A stretch of DNA of 5,741 bases from JAVBOJ01 sp031550755 (GTDB lineage: Bacteria > Bacillota > Clostridia > Oscillospirales > UBA929), in NCBI GenBank assembly GCA_031550755.1, contig JAVBOJ010000034.1:1-5741 (forward strand). Direction: 5' to 3'. A model generated the notes under the pieces. The model searched no databases, was not told the DNA's origin, and worked only from the letters and a program-made list of their open reading frames with translations. The position numbers and the translations under genes are program-made. Below are positions 1-5,412 of this stretch, one piece after another. Within the stretch, counting starts at the first letter, position 1; each line of letters starts with the position of its first letter.

Positions 1-56
1 ATTTGTTCTCAATCGAGCCGATTTTCGCGGCAATACTTTGTGTATTAACCCGGGGT

Positions 57-83
57 CCCCAGCGAATCGAAGATTCGCTGGGG
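57..83. repeat. Perfect 12-bp inverted repeat (REP-like hairpin) upstream of the carboxypeptidase gene
   Basis: Positions 57-68 (CCCCAGCGAATC) are perfectly complementary to 72-83 (GATTCGCTGGGG), with a 3-nt GAA loop. No run of T follows on either strand, so this is not a classical intrinsic terminator for the + strand. A second possible pairing lies just downstream: CTCGGTG (94-100) with CACCGAG (121-127). A third short one, GGATTG/CAATCC (162-167 with 171-176), abuts the ribosome binding site. The compact GC-rich stem resembles the short palindromic elements scattered between genes in many bacteria. That it is repeated elsewhere in this genome is inference; a genome-wide search would settle it. 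Confidence 0.6.
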
Positions 84-176
84 TGGAAGGGAACTCGGTG
101 ATGAGTGGGGGCAAATTACACACCGAGACGGCGTGTGAGGATTTGATCAGTGCTTACCTCGGGATTGAATCAATCC

Positions 177-183
177 GGAAAGG
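177..183 (+). promoter_or_regulatory. Ribosome binding site deciding the TTG start of the carboxypeptidase
   Basis: GGAAAGG lies 9 nt before the TTG at 193. The next in-frame candidate, GTG at 202, would be 18 nt away, so TTG is the better start. A small hairpin (GGATTG, AAT loop, CAATCC; 162-176) ends immediately before this site. It could influence initiation, but nothing in the sequence proves that. Confidence 0.6.
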
Positions 184-192
184 TGTGTTTCT

Positions 193-1281
193 TTGCGCGC
201 GGTGAAACGTCTCTCGATTTTTCTGGCGTTGTGCGCCGTTTTTTCCTCTGTGTCCGCGGGCGCACTGGAGGTCTCGGCCGGCAGCGCCGTCCTGCTGGAC
301 GGGGATACCGGACGGCTGCTGTACGCCAAAAACGCCGATATGCCCCGCCTCATCGCCTCTACCACCAAGGTCATGACCGCCCTTGTCATCGTCGAACATT
401 GCGACCTAGACGCCCCGGTGACCGTCAAGCGGGAATGCACGCTGGTGGAGGGCTCGTCGATGTACCTCAAGGAGGGCGAGGTTCTGACGGTGCGCGAGCT
501 GCTGTATGGGCTGCTGTTGCAGTCGGGCAACGACGCGGCGCTGGCGCTGGCCGATTACTGCGCCGGCGGCGTGGAGGAGTTCGCCGTGCTGATGAACCGA
601 ACGGCGACCGACTTGGGGCTGAAAAAATCCCATTTTGTCAATCCGCACGGGCTCAACGCCGAAGGGCATTACGCCTCGGCGCGCGATTTGGCGCTCATCA
701 CGGCCAAGGCGCTGCAAAACCCGGCGTTTTCCGAGATCGTGGCCTCCAAGACCGCCCGGGTGGCCGGGCGCGGTCTGCAAAACCACAACAAGCTGCTGTG
801 GCTGTATCCGGGGGCCTGCGGCGTCAAAACCGGCTATACGATCAAGGCCGGGCGCTGTCTGGTGTCGGCCGCCCGGCGCGACGGGCGTCTTCTCATCGCG
901 GTGACGCTGGACGCGCCCAGCGACTGGCGCGACCACCAATCCATGTTTGACCTCGGCTTCGGGCAATTCACGCCGCAGCCCCTGTGCGAGAAGGATGAGC
1001 GGCTCTGCGAGCTGCCGGTCATCGGCGGGTCGAGCGCCTCGGTGGGCGTACACGCCAAAACCGCGCTGACCGTGGCGCTGTCGGAGTCCGAGCGCACACG
1101 GGTAAAAACCCGGCTCATCCTGCCGCGCTTTGTCTGGGCACCTGTCATGCAAAATGCGCAGGCCGGCACGGCCTTGTTTTATCTGGACGAACAGCTTTTG
1201 GGCGGCGTCTCCCTGTACTTCGGGGAGGATGTCGCAGCGGCGGCAAAGCAAACGGTATTTCTCAACGGGCGGCTAACATGA
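193..1281 (+). CDS. Secreted D-alanyl-D-alanine carboxypeptidase (peptidase S11, DacF/DacB type)
   Basis: This is a penicillin-binding, low-molecular-weight D,D-carboxypeptidase. The family removes the terminal D-Ala from peptidoglycan pentapeptides outside the membrane. All three active-site motifs are present: STTK with the nucleophile Ser56 and Lys59, SGN at 111-113, and KTG at 212-214. Residues 1-24 form a signal peptide (basic start, hydrophobic core, AGA before the likely cut). The catalytic domain spans about 25-250, and a beta-rich PBP5-type C-terminal domain spans about 258-347. The TTG start is chosen for its Shine-Dalgarno at 177-183. At 362 residues it is shorter than B. subtilis DacF (about 390). 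It lacks the usual C-terminal amphipathic or membrane helix and ends in a short AAAAKQTVFLNGRLT tail. The last three codons and the stop fall within the inverted repeat at 1267-1290. DacF versus DacB cannot be decided here, so no symbol is given. Pairing with an rluB-like gene downstream recalls the B. subtilis dacB-spmA-spmB-rluB neighbourhood. Confidence 0.95.
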   Translation: MRAVKRLSIFLALCAVFSSVSAGALEVSAGSAVLLDGDTGRLLYAKNADMPRLIASTTKVMTALVIVEHCDLDAPVTVKRECTLVEGSSMYLKEGEVLTVRELLYGLLLQSGNDAALALADYCAGGVEEFAVLMNRTATDLGLKKSHFVNPHGLNAEGHYASARDLALITAKALQNPAFSEIVASKTARVAGRGLQNHNKLLWLYPGACGVKTGYTIKAGRCLVSAARRDGRLLIAVTLDAPSDWRDHQSMFDLGFGQFTPQPLCEKDERLCELPVIGGSSASVGVHAKTALTVALSESERTRVKTRLILPRFVWAPVMQNAQAGTALFYLDEQLLGGVSLYFGEDVAAAAKQTVFLNGRLT

Positions 1282-1290
1282 TAGCCGCCC
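1267..1290. repeat. REP-like 9-bp inverted repeat overlapping the carboxypeptidase stop codon
   Basis: GGGCGGCTA (1267-1275) pairs perfectly with TAGCCGCCC (1282-1290) around a 6-nt loop, ACATGA, whose last three bases are the TGA stop of the preceding gene. CTACA follows at 1291-1295, so the reverse strand reads TGTAGGGGCGGCTA, a style I associate with interspersed palindromes in clostridial genomes (recollection, not checked). There is no adjacent T-run; a T6 tract lies 17 nt further on, just before the next start codon. The hairpin could stabilise or attenuate the dacF-rluB transcript. Alternatively it is simply an inserted mobile palindrome. Confidence 0.65.
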
Positions 1291-1298
1291 CTACATAT

Positions 1299-1304
1299 GA
1301 AGGG
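1299..1304 (+). promoter_or_regulatory. Ribosome binding site fixing the ATG at 1313
   Basis: GAAGGG sits 8 nt upstream of ATG 1313. An in-frame GTG at 1304 would overlap this site and add three residues (MFF). The spacing rules it out as the main start. Confidence 0.6.
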
Positions 1305-1312
1305 TGTTTTTT

Positions 1313-2002
1313 ATGACCGAACGACTGCAAAAAATCCTATCCGAGTACGGATTTTGTTCCCGGCGCGCCGCCGAGACCTGGATTGCCGAGGGGCGTGTGA
1401 GCGTCAACGGAAAACGCGCCGCCGTAGGCGACAAGGCCGACCCCGATACCGACCGCATCGTGGTCAACGGCGAGCGTCTGCCGCCCCGACCGGGGCAAAC
1501 GGTGGCGCTGCTCAACAAGCCGCGCGGTGTGGTGACTACGCTGGCCGACGAAAAAGGGCGCAAAACCGTACGTGACCTGCTGCCGTCCGAGCTGGGGCGG
1601 CTGATGCCGGTCGGGCGGCTGGATTACAACACCGAGGGGCTGCTGCTGCTGACCAACGACGGCGCGCTGATCGATCGGCTGACCCATCCCTCCCATCAGG
1701 TGGAAAAGGAGTATCACGCCCGCGTCAAGGGCGATCTGACTGCCGCGCTGCCTGTCCTGCAAAGCGCCATGGTCATCGAGGGCTACCGCATCCGCCCGGC
1801 CAAGGTTCGCGTGCTAGATCCGCAGGGGCTTGTCTCGGTCACGATCCATGAGGGGCGGCACCATCAGGTGCGGCTGATGTGCAAACAGGCCGGACTGGAG
1901 GTCGTCTCGCTACGGCGGGTGGCCGTGGGGGCTCTGACCCTGCGGGATCTCAGACCCGGGGAGTGGCGGCTGCTGGAGCCGGAGGAAATCAAGAGACTGT
2001 AA
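1313..2002 (+). CDS. rluB: rRNA pseudouridine synthase, RsuA/RluB family
   Basis: The family isomerises specific uridines in rRNA to pseudouridine in the cytoplasm; RluB acts on helix 89-90 region uridines of 23S rRNA. The 229-residue product has an N-terminal S4 RNA-binding domain (about residues 3-50, with LQKILSEYGFCSRRAAETWI and GRVSVNG). The pseudouridine synthase domain follows (about 63-225). The hallmark GRLDYNTEGLLLLTNDG motif at 101-117 carries the catalytic Asp104. Further conserved pieces are LLNKPRGVVTT (67-76) and the C-terminal EGRHHQVRLM segment. The length matches Firmicutes RluB. The start is ATG 1313 with GAAGGG 8 nt upstream. The gene begins 31 nt after the carboxypeptidase stop and is probably in the same operon. 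No hairpin terminator was found in 2003-2040, so readthrough into the next gene is possible. RluB is favoured over RsuA by the Firmicutes context, but the exact target uridine is inferred. Confidence 0.93.
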   Translation: MTERLQKILSEYGFCSRRAAETWIAEGRVSVNGKRAAVGDKADPDTDRIVVNGERLPPRPGQTVALLNKPRGVVTTLADEKGRKTVRDLLPSELGRLMPVGRLDYNTEGLLLLTNDGALIDRLTHPSHQVEKEYHARVKGDLTAALPVLQSAMVIEGYRIRPAKVRVLDPQGLVSVTIHEGRHHQVRLMCKQAGLEVVSLRRVAVGALTLRDLRPGEWRLLEPEEIKRL

Positions 2003-2041
2003 GCAGCCTCGTCAAAAACTCCTCCGATCTATCAAAAAATG

Positions 2042-2070
2042 TTGTTTTTTCGCTTTCCCGATGATATAAT
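2042..2070 (+). promoter_or_regulatory. Extended -10 sigma-A type promoter for the small membrane protein
   Basis: A consensus -10 TATAAT lies at 2065-2070, preceded by TG and one base (TGATATAAT, 2062-2070), which is the extended -10 form. A weak -35 TTGTTT at 2042-2047 is separated by exactly 17 bp. Transcription would begin near 2076-2078, leaving a leader of about 36 nt before ATG 2114. The surrounding DNA is AT-rich (about 30% GC in 2041-2100), so chance matches are more likely than in the GC-rich neighbours. The combination of extended -10, spacing and a good ribosome binding site downstream still makes it credible. Confidence 0.65.
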
Positions 2071-2098
2071 AAAAAAAGATATTGACCCATATATTGTC

Positions 2099-2106
2099 GA
2101 GGAGAG
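2099..2106 (+). promoter_or_regulatory. Ribosome binding site for the small membrane protein
   Basis: GAGGAGAG lies 7 nt before ATG 2114. It selects this start over an earlier in-frame ATG at 2039, which lies upstream of the predicted -10 box and has no Shine-Dalgarno. Confidence 0.65.
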
Positions 2107-2113
2107 AGACGCT

Positions 2114-2569
2114 ATGAACCTGATTGTAAAATCCAAGGCATCCGGCATGTTGATTTTTAACCTGATTGTCTCCATTGTTCTTTGTGTCGCCGTACCATGC
2201 GCCCTCTTTCTTGTTCGGATCGACAGTTATCTGCAAACGGTTCCTCTTTATGAAAAGCTCGAGCGTATGGACAACGGCATTTTGTGGATCGCTTTGCTGC
2301 TGTTGCTCCCGTTTCTTCTGCTTTTTTACTACATTTTTGCATTAAAATCATCTCATGTCAATGTCTATACCAATGTAATCCAAGGCGGCACGCTTATTTT
2401 TCTCCAGCCTCGAAAATTTTCGATATCTTACGACCAAGTGTTGAATGTGGATACATATCGCATGGGTATTGTTTTAATCACACAGTACGGGAAATACAAA
2501 TGTCCTGTAAAAAACAAGGAAGAGCTGCAATATTATATTATGAATCAAAAAAGAGCCCTCGGCTTTTAA
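2114..2569 (+). CDS. Small membrane protein with two transmembrane helices and a bacterial PH-like domain
   Basis: The product has 151 residues. Two hydrophobic helices are clear, at about 12-34 and 55-76. They are joined by a short polar loop (35-54) that would face outside if the N-terminus (Lys6, Lys8) is inside. The remaining part (81-146) has alternating beta-strand character: VYTNVIQGG, then KFSISYDQVLNVDTYRMGIVLITQYGKYKCPV, then a helix KEELQYYI. This order (two helices, strand-rich domain, final short helix) resembles the bacterial PH (bPH2/DUF304-like) membrane proteins, whose roles are mostly unknown. The match is by pattern only. GC over 2101-2570 is about 40%, against roughly 60% or more in both neighbours, and codon use is AT-rich, suggesting later acquisition. 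It has its own predicted promoter and ends just before a strong palindrome. No specific function can be assigned. Confidence 0.8.
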   Translation: MNLIVKSKASGMLIFNLIVSIVLCVAVPCALFLVRIDSYLQTVPLYEKLERMDNGILWIALLLLLPFLLLFYYIFALKSSHVNVYTNVIQGGTLIFLQPRKFSISYDQVLNVDTYRMGIVLITQYGKYKCPVKNKEELQYYIMNQKRALGF

Positions 2570-2572
2570 AAC

Positions 2573-2610
2573 AACAAGGTGCTGTCTCCCGCGGGAGACA
2601 GCACCTTGTT
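2573..2610. terminator. Bidirectional terminator, perfect 38-bp palindrome between converging genes
   Basis: Every base from 2573 to 2591 pairs with 2592 to 2610 (centre CCCGCGGG). In RNA this gives a stem of about 17 bp with a tiny loop. It starts 4 nt after the membrane-protein stop and ends 7 nt before the galT stop on the opposite strand. On the + strand the stem closes with CCTTGTT and is preceded by an A-rich run. On the - strand it is followed by GTTTTAAAAG, giving a short U-rich tail. The position between two converging stop codons and the symmetry fit a shared intrinsic terminator. The U-tracts are short, so efficiency on each strand is uncertain. Confidence 0.8.
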
Positions 2611-2617
2611 AAATTCC

Positions 2618-3589
2618 TTACTTCCCCATCCACTTCTGGTACGCCGCGCGCAGCTCCTTCGCCACCTCCTCGGGGCAGGTCGGGTTGCAATGCGCCCACG
2701 CGCCGGTCTCGGAGGAGGCGTTGAATTTCTGTTTGGTGTCCGACCGCATCGGCGGGAAAAACTCGATGTGGAAATGATAGGTGTCGGCATAGTCCCCGCC
2801 GTCCACCGGCGCGTTGTGCATACACATCATGTACGGAAAATCCCGGTCAAACAGGCTGTCGAGCATCCCCACCGTGTCGCGGATGGTGTATCCCATGCAG
2901 GAGAGCTCCTCCGGGGTCAGCGCCCGCATGTCGGGCACATGCCGCCGCGACATGATGTACACACCGTAGGGGTACTCGGTGTAAAACGGCAGATAGACGG
3001 TGAAATGCTCATTTTCAAAAATCACCCGGCGCGCGTCGCGGCGCTCCTCGGCCAGCACGTCGCAAAACAGGCAGGAGCCGTGCTCGGCGTGGTGCGCCCG
3101 CGCGGCGTCCACCTCCAGCGCCAGCTTTTTGGGCAGGAAGGGATAACCGTACGCCTGTCCGTGCGGGTGCGGCATGGTGACGCCCACCACATCGCCCCGG
3201 TTTTCAAACAGGAAGGCGTACTTAATACCGGGATCCGCCGCCAAGTCGGAGAAGGTCTCCAGCCACAGGCGCGAGAGTTTGTCCATGTGCGCGTCCGACA
3301 GGTCGCGCAGTTTTGCCTCATGCCCCGGCGAATAGAGCAGCACCTCGCACCGCCCGTAGGCCGGCGCGGTTTTGAACACTGCGGTGGCCACATCGTCGGG
3401 CTCCGGCGGACTCACCGACAGCGCCGGGAAGTCGTTGGGATAGCGCAACACGTCGTACCCCTCGTCGGGCACCTTGCCGCTGCCCGGGCAGAAGGGGCAC
3501 CAGTCCTTGGGCATTTGCGGGCGGGCCTGCCGGTGCGAGGCGATCATCACCCAGTCGTTTGTCAGCGGATGGTAACGCAGTTCAGCCAA
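2618..3589 (-). CDS. galT: Galactose-1-phosphate uridylyltransferase (class I, HIT superfamily)
   Basis: The enzyme transfers UMP from UDP-glucose to galactose-1-phosphate in the cytoplasmic Leloir pathway, giving UDP-galactose and glucose-1-phosphate. Numbered from the TTG start (323 residues), it opens AELRYHPLTNDWVMIA, the typical class I GalT start. CPFC (Cys31, Cys34) and His90 in SPGH, with His141, form the likely zinc site. HPHGQ (141-145) holds the nucleophile His143. A second CLFC pair sits at 173-176, and the C-terminal half carries MHNAP (257-261) and YHFHIEFFPP (271-280). The length is close to the roughly 330-350 residues usual for class I. AGGAG at 3598-3602 is 8 nt before TTG 3589; an in-frame GTG at 3598 overlaps that site and is rejected. 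The start lies 11 nt after the lipoprotein stop. As the last gene of the operon, it ends just before the palindrome at 2573-2610. Many Firmicutes carry the unrelated-looking class II GalT instead. Confidence 0.95.
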   Translation of the reverse strand: MAELRYHPLTNDWVMIASHRQARPQMPKDWCPFCPGSGKVPDEGYDVLRYPNDFPALSVSPPEPDDVATAVFKTAPAYGRCEVLLYSPGHEAKLRDLSDAHMDKLSRLWLETFSDLAADPGIKYAFLFENRGDVVGVTMPHPHGQAYGYPFLPKKLALEVDAARAHHAEHGSCLFCDVLAEERRDARRVIFENEHFTVYLPFYTEYPYGVYIMSRRHVPDMRALTPEELSCMGYTIRDTVGMLDSLFDRDFPYMMCMHNAPVDGGDYADTYHFHIEFFPPMRSDTKQKFNASSETGAWAHCNPTCPEEVAKELRAAYQKWMGK

Positions 3590-3597
3590 AATGAACA

Positions 3598-3602
3598 CTC
3601 CT
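3598..3602 (-). promoter_or_regulatory. Shine-Dalgarno of galT overlapping the upstream stop codon
   Basis: On the - strand TAGGAG covers 3603-3598. TAG (3603-3601) ends the lipoprotein gene and AGGAG (3602-3598) is the ribosome binding site of galT, 8 nt from TTG 3589. This arrangement favours translational coupling of the two genes. Confidence 0.65.
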
Positions 3603-5409
3603 AGTCATGTAGTATGGTTTTTTCCCATTGCGCCAGCTCAGCCCCGTCGGCCCAGTGTATGCTGACGATGTACTCGTCGGGGGCAATTTTGACCGAGGCC
3701 AGCATTTCAGCAAGAAAGCCCTCCTCGTCGAGGGTATACGCGCAGAGGTCGTATGTTTTGAGCACCAGCGCCAGCTGTCCGTCGGGAGAGAGGGTGACGT
3801 CGCGGGTATCATAGCCGTCCCGATAGGAGGTATAGTAGTCAAACGAAAAATCGTCGGATACCCTGCCGTCCCCGGCCAACGCATCGGGCACGGCGATCGC
3901 CGTGTCGGCAAACAGGGAAAAGCCCCGTCCGGAGCTCCCGTTGCCGGGATGGTAGCTACACGCAAACACCGGCGCTTGCGCGCGCCAGCGCCCGTATTCA
4001 TGCCGCAGCATGAGCTGAGAGAAATCGAGATAGATTCCGCCGTCGGGCGGATAATCCCGCCAGGCCTCTCCCCGCAGCTGTTCGGCGGCTTTGCCCAGCA
4101 GGAGGCCAGAGAGGTCGACATGGGGCGTTGCGTTCTCTTCGTTGTAAAGAGACTCTTTGTAAGACATTACATCGTTCAATGTATACAGTTCGGCAAAATG
4201 CACCTGCTCAACGAAATAATGATACGACCCACCGCTCCAAAATTCTTGTTGAACAGCAAACCCAGTATACGTACCTCCAACATAATACAGCCTATCCAAA
4301 CGTTCGGTATACATATAACCTGTTCCCTTATCATACACCGAAAGCAAGCCGGACATATCCTCCCCATACGCGCCAGTCAGCAGTTTTTGCACTTTTAACT
4401 CATTGGGATAACGGGAAGAATCCTCCCAAGACTGCTCCACCGTCTTCTCGTACAGCCGCACGCTGTACAGCCCCTTTTTGCGCGGGAAGACAATCTCGCC
4501 CGGTATCTCGCGGCAGATGAGCCGCCCGTCCTTGGGATAGACAAACAGCGTCCGGTTTTGTAGCGACCCGCCCGACAGCCCAAGCAGAATCCCCTGCTCC
4601 GTAGGCGCGCCGGGCACATCAAACGCGGCAGTTTCAAAGACAAAGCGCGGCGTCTCACCGGACAGATCCAGCGTTGAGACGCCGGCGTACGGCTCGTGCA
4701 ACACAAGCTCACCGGAGGACGTCCGGGCGCTCACCAAGGATTCGTAAGCGTCCACGGCCAAATGGGTCGGCAGACCGGAAAACTCCGTAAAGGCCAGCGT
4801 CTCCCCATCCATCCGTATGATGTCGGCCTCGCAGTCTTTTGTGTACTCGTCCTCGCGCTCGCGCTCCCGTTCGTACAGGAAGGTAACATAGGCGTCGCCG
4901 TTTTGCTCATGGGACGCCAACAGCATATAGTCCCGCCGCCCATAGAACAATTCGCTGACCGCCGTCTGTTCACCCCGCGCAAAGCGGAACAGGCGCTTGT
5001 CAAGGGCGCTGCTGGTGTCCCTGTATTGCACATGCAAGCATTGCAGCGACCCGCCCAGCAGCGGCATGGGCACATCCGCCGTGACGCCCAACAGCCCCTT
5101 TTTGTTCAGACGGGCCAGCACGTCCACCGAAAAGCCCGGCTCGGCCAGCAGCGTGCGCAGTTTTTCCGACGCCAGCGCTTCTTTATCAGAGCGGACAGAA
5201 TACTCTTCGGCGGCCTTGGCCGCTTCCAGTAGGGCGTGAATGGCCGCAATTTCGTCGGCAAAGGGCGCGGGCGTCGGGGACGGCGGCGTCGTGACCGGTG
5301 TTGCCTCAACCGGCGACGGCGGGGGCGTCGTCTCGGGCGGCGCATCCTCCGAGCATCCCGCCATGATAAACAGCAGCAAACAAAGAAGAATACCGGCTGT
5401 CTTTTTCAT
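3601..5409 (-). CDS. Large lipoprotein of unknown function inside the gal operon
   Basis: The 602-residue product begins with a lipoprotein signal peptide (MKKTAG, hydrophobic core, lipobox MAGC with lipidated Cys19), so it should be anchored on the outer face of the membrane. A Pro/Thr-rich linker follows (about 24-49). A helical stretch spans about 50-105, with a charged EREREREDE run at 180-188. The rest (about 108-602) is strand-rich with many aromatic residues. LSPDGQLALV near 540-549 and repeated DG turns (DGETL, DGRLI) are reminiscent of beta-propeller blades, but no family was recognised and no catalytic motif is evident. The ATG at 5409 has GAGGG 8 nt upstream, inside the end of galK, whose stop is 3 nt away. 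Residues 324-423 are encoded by a distinctly AT-richer segment (4141-4440). Its position between galK and galT suggests co-expression with galactose use, perhaps sensing or binding outside the cell. That is inference from context only. Confidence 0.9.
   Translation of the reverse strand: MKKTAGILLCLLLFIMAGCSEDAPPETTPPPSPVEATPVTTPPSPTPAPFADEIAAIHALLEAAKAAEEYSVRSDKEALASEKLRTLLAEPGFSVDVLARLNKKGLLGVTADVPMPLLGGSLQCLHVQYRDTSSALDKRLFRFARGEQTAVSELFYGRRDYMLLASHEQNGDAYVTFLYEREREREDEYTKDCEADIIRMDGETLAFTEFSGLPTHLAVDAYESLVSARTSSGELVLHEPYAGVSTLDLSGETPRFVFETAAFDVPGAPTEQGILLGLSGGSLQNRTLFVYPKDGRLICREIPGEIVFPRKKGLYSVRLYEKTVEQSWEDSSRYPNELKVQKLLTGAYGEDMSGLLSVYDKGTGYMYTERLDRLYYVGGTYTGFAVQQEFWSGGSYHYFVEQVHFAELYTLNDVMSYKESLYNEENATPHVDLSGLLLGKAAEQLRGEAWRDYPPDGGIYLDFSQLMLRHEYGRWRAQAPVFACSYHPGNGSSGRGFSLFADTAIAVPDALAGDGRVSDDFSFDYYTSYRDGYDTRDVTLSPDGQLALVLKTYDLCAYTLDEEGFLAEMLASVKIAPDEYIVSIHWADGAELAQWEKTILHD
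4141..4440 (-). other. Low-GC patch inside the lipoprotein gene
   Basis: Counting bases by hand gives about 44% GC over these 300 bp, with 35% in 4141-4200. The adjoining 60-bp blocks are 63% (4081-4140) and 60% (4441-4500). The reading frame continues without interruption and encodes residues 324-423, rich in Tyr, Ser and Glu (for example RLYYVGGTYTGF). The sharp edges suggest a recombined or imported gene segment. Strong selection for aromatic residues, whose codons are AT-rich, is an alternative explanation. Confidence 0.6.
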
Positions 5410-5412
5410 ACG

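Larger units (their letters stand above)
2..205 (+). other. Possible tail or remnant of an upstream gene (weak)
   Basis: This frame is open from the left edge to a TGA at 203-205, 67 codons, overlapping the carboxypeptidase start by 13 nt. The translation contains FRGNTLCINPGSP, which resembles the RGKLMINPGS region near the C-terminus of YfcE/YsnB-type metallophosphoesterases. After that point nothing matches. The stretch coding for SPANRRFAG is the hairpin at 57-83, and third codon positions are not GC-biased like those of the true genes here. It could be a gene end disrupted by a palindrome insertion, or chance. An open frame of this length is not rare at this base composition. Confidence 0.2.

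Noticed and set aside
43..48. TATTAA as a -10 box for the carboxypeptidase
   Set aside because: There is no acceptable -35 at 16-18 bp, and it falls in the possible upstream open frame; too weak to annotate.
85..137. Resemblance to a cobalamin riboswitch (GGGAACTCGGTG)
   Set aside because: The remaining conserved boxes are absent, including the CACTG-type B12 box region, and a carboxypeptidase is not a typical target.
150..1251. Open frames of 266 codons (+) and 281 codons (-) overlapping the carboxypeptidase
   Set aside because: Their translations are low-complexity, Arg/Gly/Gln-rich shadows; the frame starting at 193 has all three S11 motifs and a signal peptide.
2039..2113. Earlier ATG at 2039 for the small membrane protein
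   Set aside because: It lies upstream of the predicted -10 box and has no ribosome binding site; ATG 2114 has GAGGAGAG at 7 nt and gives a normal helix-first protein.
2579..3604. Long + strand open frame of about 340 codons opposite galT
   Set aside because: It lies entirely antisense to a gene with clear catalytic motifs, has no recognisable domain, and is a by-product of GC-rich codon bias.
3628..4398. Open frames on the + strand across the lipoprotein gene (256 codons and smaller)
   Set aside because: There is no ribosome binding site or domain, and they are antisense to a gene with a clear lipobox and operon spacing.
4850..4875. Short GAGCGC hexamer repetition coding for the EREREREDE run
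   Set aside because: It has only about two imperfect copies and is explained by the charged protein segment; too short for a meaningful tandem repeat.
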